Positions 36,010-47,563 of a stretch of DNA of 64,000 nucleotides are shown piece after piece. The stretch is taken from NCBI GenBank assembly GCA_037176885.1, contig JAWWNJ010000008.1:1178001-1242000 (forward strand), written 5' to 3'. A program made the position numbers and the translations under genes. The notes under the pieces were generated by a model. The model worked only from the letters and a program-made list of their open reading frames with translations, searched no databases and was not told the origin of the DNA. This stretch comes from Favolaschia claudopus (lineage: Eukaryota; Basidiomycota; Agaricomycetes; Agaricales; Mycenaceae). Each line of letters opens with the position of its first letter. Position 1 is the stretch's first letter.

Positions 36010-38848
36010 TCGGGGTGGTGGTGGAAGGAGGGAGGAGGGGAACGAGAGACAAGCCAGAGGGTGGGGACACAATATGTTCTTGCAGCGTTCATAGCACTGA
36101 TGTCTCGGTCCGAGGACATGAAAAACAAAGAAATGGACCAACGCCGCGGAAGGATTGGCGTGAAGCAGGGGATATGTTTGTGTTGTTCTCACGTCGACGG
36201 CGCCCTGCGTTCTGAGTGGGCCCCGCGAGACGTTTTCTAACAAGCCGTGGCGAGCCGTACAGGTCCAACAGATGTTTGTTTCCCGGCAAGGCAAATTTTC
36301 GCTGCACGTGTCGTTCACATTTCTTCTTCTCAACTGTCGTGTCCATCAGCCCTCTTCACGGCTAGTATCGCTAGAATCAGTATTTCCAAAAGCCTTATCG
36401 CGATGAAAGTCTGTCAGACTCAAGCTCGATGATGTCCCTGGCTGGGACGGAGAAAGCTAGGCTCGTGGCGGTAACGAAGAGAAAGAAGGAGTTGTCTTCC
36501 ACTTACAGGTCTCGGTGTCCAAACAATCCCCGACAGCATCCGCCGACTCCGACTGTTACTCCGAATTTCTGAGAGAATATCCTGCAACGATGACACTACT
36601 TCCATGGATGCAGAATCCGCGGTGTTCTGCCTCTCTTGTCTGTCTCGATGAACAACTGGGGGCAGATTGAAGCATTCTCTTCTCGGAATTTCAGTTCCGA
36701 GTTGCCCACTCTCGAGAGATAATAATTACGGTTATTCCCGAAGAATACATTTTCTAGGATACGGCCGCTCGCTCACGACCGCTTATACCCGTATCCCCGC
36801 TTTATCTCCCGGTTCTGCTTTTCGCGGGAAGGAAAAAAGAAAAGTTGGTAACTTTGGCGCTGGCGCTTTCTCACTTGCTATTTTTGTCCAAACGGCGACT
36901 TACGTTCCCTCCAAGCCATCCGACCTTTTGGCGGGCAGACAGATAGACTGAACGAAGCTAATAATCCAGCTTGAACATCGCATGGCGGGCACAAGCAGGT
37001 GATTTTCAAAACCTCCTCGGACCTGCCAGTAAATCGACAAGTGACTCTCAGATGAAATCATCTCGTTTTAAGGTTTCGCCTATGTGCCAAGCTCGGTTTT
37101 GACGGGGGATTTTCCTCCGGGTCTAGACAAGGTACATTTCTTGCATGTGTCTATGTGTCTGCACCTCGCTCAATGACGGCCGGGCGAGAGAATACGCAAA
37201 GCGGTTAATAAATGCTGGCGGTTGTCATTCAATGGCATTCCCAGCATAAGTACAGCGATTGTCTATCCCCTGGCATGGATTTCAGATGAGGCAAGAGTGG
37301 GTTATGTCGTGCCTCAGCGAAGGTGGCTTTCAACCAATTGTTCATCTTTTAGTTCAACTTGAAGATCCATCAGGATTGACAATCGGACTTCCTTCGATGA
37401 TCTGCTGCCTCGTCTGTTGGTTCAACAATCAAGCTTCAAGTCTCCTGTACGCTTTTCTGCCAGAAAAATTCTCTCTTATTCCAACAGTAGCAACAGTAGC
37501 ATCGAAGTTCGGTCGGGCAAACACCTATACGTCTGATAACCGCATGCCAATCAAATGAGCAACAGCTGCTGGAGTCCATCGCGCTGAGTTTTTTCTTCTT
37601 CCCTTCCATTTGAGAATCTACAATCGCATATCTCTTCGATACTTGATAATTCCTATCCGAGCCAAAGAAACCATCACCGCCTACGGCCAACATGGCTTCG
37701 AATTTGCTTCGAATCCCTCGCTCGCTACATACGCACGCTGAAACCGCGGCAACTCAAAAACCTTGTCCTGTTTCCACGCGAGCGTTGGTCAGTGCGTTGG
37801 TACTGGTTGAACTCGAAGCCAAGCCAAACTTATCGTCCGACAGCAAACGGAGAAGAATTCGGGTTATCGACTTCTCGGGGACCTCGGCGGGAACTTAAGC
37901 GGTACTTGAAGACTTCGTACTCGTATACGGTATGTACGCCGCTTATTGCAGTTATCACGGATTTTGTTTGCCTCAACGACAATGTTTCCCAGCTTGTCGG
38001 TCTATTCTGCGCTAAACTGTGTCTCGCGTAGAGTTCAAACTCGAACTATTGGTGAGCTTCTTCAAGTTGAACTCGACTATCATCATTTCATCCTGGACGG
38101 AAAGAGCATTATATCGTTCATCCTCTGCCTAAAGTATATCTTACTCTTTCAGAACTCTGGCCTAAACAAGGCTCCGAGGCCATACAAGCAGACACAAGCT
38201 CACTCTAACCTTGGTTGAAATCAAGTTGAAATGTTGAGTTTTTAGTTTCGGCGTTTTCGGGAATCGGCCGACGCGTCCGATTCTGATGGCTCCACTGAAA
38301 AGTGGGTCGACTTTTCGTTCTTTCACTTTTCTTGCTCTCTTCCGCTCCCATTAGTCGTCTCGCCTCTCGCCTCCCAATTGCGCATCCCTCCGCATGCCTG
38401 GACTCGTTCCTCGTATTTTTCTTGTGCTTTGACAATCCTGTGACCCTTTGGAGATTGTCGTGTTCTGGAGTTCTCTAGGCGGCCTTGTGCTTTGATGCTG
38501 GGGTTGTGTGGGCTACCGACTCTCCGAGGTGAAGAATCGGAAGAACGTCGAGAGGGTTTTTTTCGAGCGGACGCTTCTTCCAGGGCAGTCGAAGTTGGTC
38601 GTCCCAATTGGCCGTCGCCTAGAAGTTTGCTTTGAGTTGCCCCAAATTTACGACTTTTCTCCTGGCAGAATTCCTGGAACAATCTGGCTACTTACATTTC
38701 TCTTCAAGCTTCAAGTCTCGAAGACATCGTCAATGAACCTTTGAGCGACATGTGGTTTGCACGCCGCCAAGTCCCAATATGGCCATCCCAATTGTCACGA
38801 GCCTCCATTCAAAAGTGATCGAGACCATCTCTACCTGAAACACCGACC
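36010..38848. other. Gene-free stretch
   Basis: This 2.8 kb stretch lies between the divergent MFS (-) and RING (+) genes. It holds both promoters. Short frames on either strand (for example 36420-36605 minus and 37692-37898 plus) have no motif and were not called. Confidence 0.45.
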
Positions 38849-39718
38849 ATGATTCGGACTCCCCTTCGTCGCTCAAGCTCTGGGACGTTGGGCTCAATCC
38901 CGGAAGAGTCCAACGCCCTCAATGGCAACGCAGTGGAATACGTGCTCGACCTAGGATCCGGATCTAGCGTCAGCCAATCTCGGTGCCCTTCTCCGGCTCC
39001 CCAGATAAAGCGGCCGGTTCCAAGGCGACCTGTGCGGAAAGGACCTGGTGCCAACCAGCGGAAGGAGAAAGAGCCAGAGCGGGATTGTGGCATCTGGTAC
39101 GTTCTCCCGCTTCCCGGGAAGAAGAAAGTTGCTCATCGATTGATGTACTCCTTTAGCTTCGAGCTAGCAACAAATCCCGTACGCACCCGATGTTGCGGGC
39201 ATCTGTTTTGCGCAGAGCACATCTTCGCTGTTCGTCCTTCCTTGGCTTGCTTCTCTGGCTGTTTCCGCTCACTTTCTTAGTGGCTGGACGGCCCTTCTTC
39301 GGACGGCCTCTGTCCCTCGTGTGGCGCGCCTCCGCAAGAGCAAGACTTACTTGCGCTTGGCCACCCATCCCTTCTCTTCACCTACCGCCCAGCGCCGCCT
39401 GCTCCCCCGCCTACACGCGCCTCATCCCCCGTCCAATCCACCTCGGACTCCGCAGCTCCATACGCGGCATACCCCCTCGCCCCTGTTCAGCAGGACCCCT
39501 CCTCGTCGTCATCCGAAGGTGAAGAGGACGAAGATGCTACAGACTACTCCCTGCCCGCACTTGTGTACGCGCGTGCGATGCAGACGAGGCGGCACATGCC
39601 ACATCCGTTTAGCAGTGTTGTCGGGGTGAGGGCTGCCTTAGGGAGAGTAGGACGAGTCGTCATCTGGGTGATGTTCGTTGCGATGTTGGCTGCGCGCGGA
39701 AGGTGGACGACTGAGTGA
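38849..39718 (+). CDS. RING-finger protein with a C-terminal membrane segment
   Basis: Exons 38849-39096, 39157-39229 and 39281-39718 give 252 residues. The RING runs from about residue 81: CGIC, then CCGHLFCAEHI, then CPSC, with the last pair after FAWLDGPSSDGL. The pattern is C3-H-C-H-C2. RING proteins are usually E3 ubiquitin ligases that bring an E2 enzyme to a target. The N-terminal 80 residues are basic and Ser/Pro-rich. After the RING come a Pro-rich stretch and an acidic patch (SSSSSEGEEDEDA). A single hydrophobic segment near the end (VVIWVMFVAMLAA) suggests a tail-anchored position in an internal membrane. The arrangement resembles small RING proteins of the endoplasmic reticulum, but no specific homologue is claimed. 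Confidence 0.82.
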
Positions 39719-40275
39719 GGATGAGAGGTCGGAAATATAATGTGTCAGTGCCCAATACGCTCCTTCTGTTCCGCCTCATCCTTCTCCACAGTGTATCTTT
39801 CGTTTTGTCACTGCAATACCGATACCCCGAGCCATATTCTACTATCTGTGTGTAACATCTATTCAATGACCACTGTATGTTGGGCGACAATGCTCCATCT
39901 TTCATTCTGCATATGTTGCTCTGAATATGCGTGTCACCTCAAGATTCAGCTACTCGTCTGATCGGTGCTGTTTCTCATCTAGCCATCTAACACATTATAC
40001 CTCGACATGCCCGACGTCCAGTCGAGACAGCCGCAAAGCGGGATTGATCTGAGCGGGGGCCTAACATCACTTGATCAGATCTGAGTTCGCGCGGTCGTGG
40101 GCACTGTTCCTTAACTTCGAAGGTCTGCTGCTTTTCTTTGCCATCGTTTCCCATTCCACCACTCATCACCATCCGATACTCGCGGCCTCAACAGCTTGTC
40201 TCATCTCACTCCCATCGCATCTCTACTCGGTCCTTGCTTTAAGAAGGTCTCCCCATTCAAACCGCATCCTTCGCC
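39719..40275. other. Spacer between the RING and hydrolase genes
   Basis: This 557-base interval holds the RING 3' end and the promoter of the hydrolase. No gene seen. Confidence 0.45.
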
Positions 40276-41287
40276 ATGGATATCATCGCCAAGCTGCAAG
40301 ATACCGACATCGGAAAGGTTCTCGAGCCCAGTGAGATTATTTCATTTCAGGTGTATACAGCTGGCTGAATGATCTATAGCCTACGACGCTTTCGTCCCTC
40401 TACTGGAGCCCAAACGCTCAGAGATTCTCAGTAGCAGAAAGACTTTCAAGTACGGTGCCACGGATCGACACCAGGTGAGCTATTAGCGCTCAGCCCCGTT
40501 CACCACCATCTCATTCACTCGTTCCCAGTTGGACATATACTACCCACCAAACCCACCCCCTCCCGGCACGAAACACCCCATCCTCATCTTTGTCTACGGC
40601 GGCGGCTTCGTCACCGGCTCACGCACCCGCCCCGCCCCAGCCGACCTCGTCTACGGCAACCTAGGCTACTACTTCGCCTCTTCCCCCGCCCTCCCCTGCA
40701 ACTTCATCACCATCATCCCAGACTATCGTCTCGCCCCCGAAACGACGTACCCCGGCCCGGCCTGCGATCTGCGGGATGCCCTTGTCTGGGCGCTCTCCAA
40801 TTCCAGTTCACTCGGCGGTGACGCTGATTTGGATAGGGTGTTCATGATGGGTCACTCGGCAGGCGGGGTGCATGTCGTGACGACCCTTACGGAGGAGACT
40901 GTCTTGGAAAGCGTGCCCGCGGGCATCATGGAGCGCATCAGGGGAGCAGTGATCGTGTCAGCGCCGTGGTCGTTTCCGCCGGGAGGCGCGGCGTCGTATT
41001 TCGTGGGCAGGGAGCAGGAGGTGGGGCCATTGGCGACTGTACAGCGCCGCTTTGCGGAGGGGAAACGTCTCCTGCCATCCTTGGCTTTGGTTACGTGCGA
41101 GCGCGATCCAGAGGGTATGAAGGCGAGCGGGAAGAAGGCGCAGGAGGTTCTGAAGGAGTTTGGTCTGGGTGACGTTCCGTTGATTCAAGCGGAGGGTCAT
41201 AATCACATTAGTTTGACGCTTGCTCTTGGGACTGGGGAGGGGGAGACTTGGGCAGAACAGAGTGGGAAGTGGATGGCTGGCCTGTAA
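40276..41287 (+). CDS. Alpha/beta hydrolase (esterase/lipase, HSL-like)
   Basis: Exons 40276-40330, 40380-40474 and 40529-41287 give 302 residues with no signal peptide, so the enzyme is probably cytosolic. FVYGGGFVTGSR is the oxyanion-hole segment of the hormone-sensitive-lipase group, near residue 65. The nucleophile elbow is GHSAGG at about 160. Candidate acid and base are the Asp in TCERDPEGM and the His in EGHNHISLTL, so the triad is complete. Related fungal proteins hydrolyse short-chain esters or amides (carboxylesterase, arylformamidase-like). The substrate is not readable from sequence. ATG 40276 (gccATGG context) is the first in frame. Confidence 0.9.
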
Positions 41288-41543
41288 TGTGCCAGGGAAG
41301 AAGAAAAGTCACGTCGAATCACGTTGAATTTAAAATACCTATGTGCCTGGCCCGTTGTCCTTGTCGTTGTCTGCCTTAGTACAGATTTTTTGAAAGCTTT
41401 AATTGGGAGTACTTAAATTACCGGGGGCAAAATTACATAAGAAAGCCAATAAACGCTTCCGAATCTGTTGCTTCTCTGTGCATACTTCCAACTTCCAAAA
41501 CTGTTCCCGTTGAAGATTCGTGAAACCTACTGCTTGGCTGCTA

Positions 41544-42271
41544 ATGCGGCCCTTCAAGTCGATGTGGTCCCGGTTCCAAGATGGAGTGATATATCGTACT
41601 GAGCGTCTTATCCTGAGATCGGGCTGCAACTTGCGTGGGTGGCGTCTAGATGAATTGCATCAACGTCTGCGGTCGACATACTCAAAAGAACACACCAAGT
41701 TGCTGGATAAACGCGATAGGCGCCTCCGCACGACCAACATGCTCCCAACGCCAGAGGACAATTTGCCCCACGTCGCTTTCCTCTCTGCCGCGATAGGCGT
41801 ATTCATAGTAGCGCGAGACTACGCTGGCGCGCTTGTCATTGCGTCAACGTTGGAGTAGTTGCGGACCCTCACGTCCTCTTTGCGCGGGACGTCGTGCTTC
41901 AGCCCCTCTGCCGCAAAATTTACTTCGAGCCAATGTCTCGGAGGCAGTGGGAAGACGCACAGTACATGCGTGGCGCGATGTCCCTCTTGGCGCCACACTG
42001 GGGCTGGGGGCCACTTTCCGAGACGCCTCATCATGGCGAGGGCTCGTTCACCGTGTCGCCCCAAGGGAACCTACCCATCCTTTCATCAGTCGCTGATGAA
42101 TTCCAGTCACTGCGATACATTTTGCAGAACAAAGTTCACCCGGTTGTATCACGGTTCTATCTACCAATGATTCGAAAGGAGATGGGAGCCTGGCCCAGCG
42201 TAACATTAGGTGAGTGGTGCGGCGAATCCGCTTATCAGATCTTTTCAATGAAATACCGTATTACAAGCTAG
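41544..42271 (+). pseudogene. Broken copy of the unknown protein encoded at 42417
   Basis: Two adjoining frames look like parts of one protein. The first ends at a stop at 41858 after VARDYAGALVIASTLE. The sequence then continues one base out of frame as VADPHVLFARDVV...KIYFEPM...GAMSLL and LRYILQNKVHP. The same order of blocks occurs in the gene at 42417 (VSGDYTAALVATEALE, ISDDPAYLAWARD, LILGGMSLL-like, LRHILYRLLQTKVHP). A single-base frameshift at about 41855-41860 therefore separates the halves. This is either a decaying tandem duplicate or an assembly error. No intron fits. Confidence 0.55.
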
Positions 42272-42416
42272 ACCTCAAGTTTTCAAACTCCCGTTGAGCT
42301 AGTAATCTCTTTTCGCAATCTCGCCATCTCCCTCATACCCATCGTAGCGAAGTTTCCATTCTTGAAGTCGCCCATCCTCCTCGAAGATAGGTGGACCCAA
42401 TCAAGAAACGATTTGG

Positions 42417-43576
42417 ATGATAAAGCTGTTGACGGTGAGTGTAAGGCATTTTGAAATAGTCTCTCCATCTCATGAACATAATCCAGTCGTGGCATCGCAA
42501 GCCAGTCTACATGAGACACCACCAGGCGCTCCGAGTCCATCACATGCACCTGACTATGGTAACGAAGAGGACCGAAGTTGGCATGAGATAATGCTTGCAC
42601 AAGAAGACAAAGCCGACCCCGACCCGAAGCTTTACCCAACCGTGCTTCACCCTGATCTTCAAACTGTTTTGAGAAATTTACAGACGCGTGGCAAGCTGCG
42701 CCAGAGGTATGCAGAGGAGCATAAATTTCACTGTCGAAGGAGCTTTACGGACAGATTCACAACCTGGCGTCGAATACGATCTCTACTTTGGATAATACCC
42801 CGGTTCGTAGTATCGGGAGACTACACCGCCGCGCTCGTCGCCACCGAAGCCCTGGAATCCATCTCCGACGACCCAGCTTATCTCGCCTGGGCACGAGACC
42901 GTGTGCTGCAACTGCTCGTTCAGAAGTTGTATCTCGTTTCAATGACTCCAGTGCAGCGGGACGAGATAAGATTCATTCTGGGCGGAATGTCGCTTTTGGA
43001 CCCGGATGAAAGCTTGAATCTTGTTTTTGAGGCCGAGTATTCGTCGGATGCCGCATTCGGAAAGACCATCGGGCACGACAAGGGTTTGTTTACATGGTAT
43101 CAGTCTGTCGATCATGACCTCGGTCCACTACGGCACATCCTATATCGGCTCTTGCAGACCAAAGTGCACCCCGGCCTTACATGTCAACACGAGTGGCTTA
43201 AGGCGAGGTGGGAGATGGGCATGGCAAGCGATCGGGAACAGGCAATTCTCGTATACATACAACAAAACCAGAGGAAGCATCGGCTTTCTGAGGAAAAATC
43301 CATCGGCACTATTGCGGGTGAGTGTCAATGGAATGACCGCAGTTGAACCCACATAACCGCTTTGGCATATTTCAGAAAAAGCATCCAGCCTACGTGCGTG
43401 AAACTAGCCATTTGCTCAATGAACTGTACTGGAAGACTGGACAGAAATTCTGCAAGCCCTGTTACAGTCTCACTGCGCTTCCGGAAGCAGCGCAGTATCT
43501 GACCCGAAAGCGGAAGATAAAGAAGAAATTGGCGGTCAGTGCATCCCTTCGTCCGAAGTCGGATGTCACTCATTGA
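42417..43576 (+). CDS. Unknown helical protein, tandem paralogue
   Basis: The frame is open from ATG 42417 to a donor at 43320. A second exon from about 43393 (IAAYVRETSHLLNELYWKTG) runs to a stop at 43576, or splices again at 43532. It is mostly helical and charged. Readable blocks are a basic segment (RRSFTDRFTTWRRIRSLLW), a helix pair around DYTAALVATEALE and DPAYLAWARDRVLQLLVQKL, and a central GGMSLLDPDE. A C-terminal CKPC pair is followed by a Lys/Arg-rich tail (TRKRKIKKKLA) that could be a nuclear localisation signal. I do not recognise the family. The upstream copy at 41544 shares most blocks, so they arose by tandem duplication. The first 28 codons may be intronic or leader, as splice-like signals lie within them. 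Confidence 0.5.
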
Positions 43577-44118
43577 AGTCTGCGAACTCGTGTCGACAGC
43601 ACCGTCAGTTTCCGATTCTGCTTCATAGGTAGAGGCTCGACGGCTCACTTGCGAGTCGTGGTCTACTGAGCTATGCACCTTGAGCATCTTGGGGATTTCG
43701 TTGTAGTAGTTGATACTAATGAGATGGGGCTTTTCTCCTATAGTTTATCGCGGCAGGTAACAAAGCAGCTCACAGCCTAGTCGTCCCACTCTCATGCCGC
43801 CGCGATACAATCCAGACTCGATTGATCATCAAGGAGCGCGACGACGCAAGGCTCGCAACATCGTCACGGCGAATTTGTGTTTCATCGAGACGTTTGTGGT
43901 GCGAGGATAGCGCGCACCACGAGCCACCGCTGCCATGCTGGGAGAAGGGGCAGTGTGGTAAGACCGCCGCTGACTGCAAAGGAAATCAGAGCCCGAACCC
44001 TTGAGATTGAGTGCACGGACCGACGGTGCATACCCTACGTTATTGATCACGCAATTCAGCCCATGCATGCTATTCATCCCTAGATTTCTAAGCTTCAAGA
44101 TCATTATTTGGCGTAGAC
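43577..44118. other. Spacer
   Basis: This 542-base interval lies between convergent unknown genes. Short frames here have no motif. Confidence 0.45.
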
Positions 44119-44922
44119 TTAATAACTATGAGTGGGCTGAAGAGATGCGTACGATTTTGCGGCCACAGCCAATTTCGATTGCTTGTACTCCTCAATGGTG
44201 TCGGTCCAGAATGATTCGCGTGTCATAAATCTGCCTCTCATAAACCAACGCGCGTCCTCTGTCTCCAACTCGCCAAGTATTTTCTGCTCTTCAGGCAAAA
44301 GCTCCCCCGGGACTGGGAGGTTGCGCGGGTCGTCCTGCACTCTCCATGAGCATAGATACCCGAGGTAGATCGTGTGTCTCATCATGCCTTTCCGGTGCGG
44401 GGCTGGTGGATGAATCAGAAAGTGTATGAGACCCTCTAGAAACGTGTGGAATTCGGGGACAAGTATGCCTTCGTTCGACGGGGGGAGAGGCGGAACCATC
44501 GAGCGAAGACGACGCCCGTAATTGCGCAGGTCGATTCCATAGTAGGACTGAGGGAGCAGGAGGACGTGTGAGGGTAGTGGGTCCACGACGTGCGTGCTTT
44601 TGAGCATGAGTTCCGGAGGGACATCTCTGTGGGCCAAGCGTATTGCCTTAGGCCAAGCCACAGTGCCTCCACAGCCGGGCTCCCATTCTTCCCTCGCAAG
44701 GTCAAGGGGATTGTACGCCGAGCGCACCCAGCATTCGTTCTGCAAGGCACTGGCAGCATAGTCGAGGAGATCATCCGGGACAAGGATTTGCTGGTCGAAA
44801 AGGCCGGTGGCGACGCGGTGGACGTATTGCAAAGCGTCTTCGCCCCAGAGGGCACACGGAATGCCAGCGGCGGTCAGTTGGCGGAGCGCGCCAAGTCTCC
44901 TGTGCTGTATACTTGTGCGCAT
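44119..44922 (-). CDS. Unknown conserved-looking protein, 267 residues
   Basis: A single-exon frame. The first ATG that gives ordinary protein sequence is 44922 (MRTSIQHRRLGALRQLTAAG). The frame is open further upstream to 45168, but that part translates a GC-rich and telomere-like repeat and was left out. The N-terminal third (LTAAGIPCALWGEDALQYV, then QQILVPDDLLDYAASAL) looks like an alpha/beta nucleotidyltransferase-type fold. Proteins of this look recur in mushroom genomes, but I cannot name the family. The middle has RSMVPPLPPSNEG; the C-terminus has RFMTRESFWTDTIEEYK. Its start codon lies inside one arm of a 40-base inverted repeat. Confidence 0.55.
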   Translation of the reverse strand: MRTSIQHRRLGALRQLTAAGIPCALWGEDALQYVHRVATGLFDQQILVPDDLLDYAASALQNECWVRSAYNPLDLAREEWEPGCGGTVAWPKAIRLAHRDVPPELMLKSTHVVDPLPSHVLLLPQSYYGIDLRNYGRRLRSMVPPLPPSNEGILVPEFHTFLEGLIHFLIHPPAPHRKGMMRHTIYLGYLCSWRVQDDPRNLPVPGELLPEEQKILGELETEDARWFMRGRFMTRESFWTDTIEEYKQSKLAVAAKSYASLQPTHSY

Positions 44923-45537
44923 TCCGCCGCAACGTGCGCACCCAATATGGCAATTTGATGTGAGCTGTGTTGCACTCGGCGAGACTCGGCACACGCCAAA
45001 TCCTACTCCTTCATTTGCGCGAAGGGGACCAACCATTCGCGGCCCCTCCCCTCCCTCGCTCCGCTCGGGGGGTCCCCCAAGCCGGGGCCGCTCAGGTTGG
45101 CACTCTAAAGCCTCGTTCGCGCGAATCCTTCTGTTCCTCACCCCCACACCCCCCCGAACCCTAACCACTAACCCAAACCTTAACCCTAACCAAGTACTAA
45201 CCCAGTATTCTTTTGGCCTTCGGCAGTCACGAAATTGGGAGCAACCCTAACCACCTAACCAGTGACTTTTTGGGCCTTTGGCAGTCATGATTTAGTGGAA
45301 GCAAAAAAAAATGCAAAGAGAAAGAATTGAACTCATTGCCCCAGCAAGCCAATACTCTTGTCTCCGCATTCAAACCTCTATACCACACAGCAACTGGCTG
45401 AACCCTTTTTTTTAGCATGACATTATGCCCCCAGCAGCTCACCTAAATTACATTGATCTACAGTCAAAGACATTTGATCGCCGAATACTTTGCCGCGATC
45501 AAATTCCCTTATTCGGTTGGCACGTTGCGGCGGAATG
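44920..45537. repeat. Imperfect 40-base inverted repeat, 540 bases apart
   Basis: The left arm (44920-44960) read on the minus strand and the right arm (45498-45537) on the plus strand match at about 35 of 40 positions. The last 18 bases, GCACGTTGCGGCGGAATG, are identical. Both arms end in an ATG, so the repeat duplicates the start region of the gene at 44119 in the opposite orientation. It could be a fold-back element or the footprint of an inverted duplication. Confidence 0.6.
45158..45304. repeat. Telomere-like CCCTAA tract and two diverged direct repeats
   Basis: From 45158 the plus strand runs through degenerate CCCTAA units (CCCTAACCACTAACCCAAAC, CTTAACCCTAACC), with more at 45244-45260. 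Two units of about 48 bases (45197-45243 and 45255-45304) share CTAACC, TTTTGGCCTT-like and CGGCAGTCA-like blocks. CCCTAA/TTAGGG is the usual fungal telomere repeat. The copies are too degenerate and too interior to be a functional end. Confidence 0.6.
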
Positions 45538-47563
45538 TCAAGAGTGGTGCTGTATATGTGGCGGCGGCGGAACAAACTCGTAGAATTGTTCATCGTAAAA
45601 CGGGCCATCGTCGTCACTGTCATTTTGGGTTGTGTTCATTGTATCTGAGAACACTACCAAGCATTTATGGTTCCAACCATAGTAAAAGAGTGGCCCGAAG
45701 TTTGAGTCGCGGAGAGCAAGCTGCAGAGTTTCGGCGCGCCGGGCCGAGACCCGGGATGAACAAACGCGATCATGTGACGTTCGTTCCCAATTTCACTTCC
45801 TCCATCCCACCTTCTCCACTGTCGTCGCTTTCGAAGAGTGCTTGGGGTTTTAAACTTGCCTCTGAAACTCTAATGCTTTTTACTTATCGCCACACATCTT
45901 CTCTTGCGCAACTTGAAGCCTTGGGAGCTGCGACTCCCACTCTTTCGCGGACGTTCCTAGCGAAAAACGACGCGCAGGAACTTTGATATGAGCCATTGAA
46001 TGTCGCCGATTTAATCCGAAGAACAATAGACGTCGGATGTAGACAAAGCGTTCAGTCAGCCCTGCCAAAGCATTCTGCCACCTTCGTCAAAGCGTTTTCG
46101 GAAGTTGCCGGAGAAGGTATAAAAGGCCAGCCATGAACCGCTTTGAATCACTCGTCTCTTGCTTCTTGACTTCCACCACCTCTCCTGATGACCGCCTCTT
46201 CTGCCTCTCGTACTCCGCCGTGAGCTCTCCGGTCGACGCCGCCCCCGCCCCTGGAAGCCCTCTGTGTCGGTGGCATATATAGCCAGGTATGGTCTGCCAC
46301 CATGTTGAACGCGACAAGACCAATCCTCACCCGGTCTTCTTCCTTTCCCATCGGCTAGATTCACTCTGTGAACGACGACCTCACCGCTCGACTTAACCCT
46401 CGACGTGCCCTGAATCCCTTCATTGACTTGGCTTCCAGACCCTCCATGGTCCCTCACTAAGATACACACCTCGAGACTCGGTACCAATCTGACCCCCAAG
46501 GCGCGTCGCAGCCTCAAGCCCGCGGGATTTCTTTCGAGCTCTGGAAGAGACCCCGCGGCGGCGCATCTTCACTCCCAGAGCTCGTCGCCACTCGGGTCCT
46601 CCAGCGAGCGAAGTCGAACCTTGCTGGCCACTCGGATCCTTCCTCGTTCGGAGTCGAACCTTGCGGATGCTCGAGCTCTCGAAGTGAAGATCGGACTCAC
46701 CCTCTCTGCATCCAAAGCACCCACCTCGGGGGCTTTGGACGTGGAGATCTTGAGGGCCTGAGGCTGGGACACCTCTTGGGTTTCAGGATGGTAGCGCGTC
46801 CCATGAAGGTGGCCTGTTTGGGCTCGTGGAGGTTCTGGACTTCAAGGACAGCGCAGGAATTCGTGGCATTTCGAGAGCCAAGTCCCGAATCAAGGTGCGT
46901 CGTTTCCTTTTCTTTCCTGGAGAAGGGCGCGAGAACTCGTTTTTCTCCGCCCTCGTGCTCCCTTGCCGTGGGCTCCGGGCTCTAGTACGCGCGCATCTGG
47001 CTTTATTCACCATTTGCGCGCCGAAGCCAAACGCACGTTTAAATCTTCTCTCTTTTCTTGATCTAGGAACAAGTTACAATATGTATTTCTTGGTATCGAT
47101 TTATCAAATTAACATATTTCTTTGTGAACAATATTCTTCTTATCATCGGTCGCTGACTCTGAGCACGTCGGTGCGCTCACACCCCGAGATAGACCCGACA
47201 TGGAGAGAGCTGAGGGAGAGGCTGAGATCAATTTGTTCCCACGCACTTAAGCTTTTCTCAGCAACTTCCATGACTTCCTCCTCTACTGCTCTCGCTTGCT
47301 AGTACTTGTGTTAGTATACTTACAGCTCGACTTCCAAGGCAGATTTATTGCTTCCTCGGCGGTTTGAGTTCGCTGCGCACGCCGCGCCCGCCCGTGGTTT
47401 ATCGTGGACGCCGAGTTGGCCCGCCACCCCCTTCAGAGAAACTCTCGCTCTTTCTACTTAATTTCGCCACCGCTTCAAACTCGCCCGGTACCGCATGCCC
47501 CTACCGTACATTCGGCTTGTTTCTCTGGTCATAATCACCGTTTCAATTATTGCAATTTTCGCC
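45538..47563. other. Gene-poor stretch with a TATA-like box and a tandem repeat
   Basis: No recognisable protein. A strong TATAAAAG box stands at 46118-46125, followed at 46133 by an ATG in good context that opens a frame of about 55 codons without motifs. A 40-base tandem repeat lies at 46587-46666. A retroelement LTR is possible but no primer-binding site, terminal TG/CA pair or second LTR was found. The last 100 bases are the promoter side of the phosphotransferase-like gene. Confidence 0.4.
46587..46666. repeat. Two tandem 40-base units, about 80% identical
   Basis: Units 46587-46626 and 46627-46666 both begin GCCACTCGG and share AGTCGAACCTTGC near the end, with about eight differences. 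They lie in a frame with no recognised product. Confidence 0.6.

Noticed and set aside
44923..45168. N-terminal extension of the gene at 44119
   Set aside because: It translates GC-rich and telomere-like repeat sequence (PERPRLGGPPERSEGG), so the ATG at 44922 was preferred.
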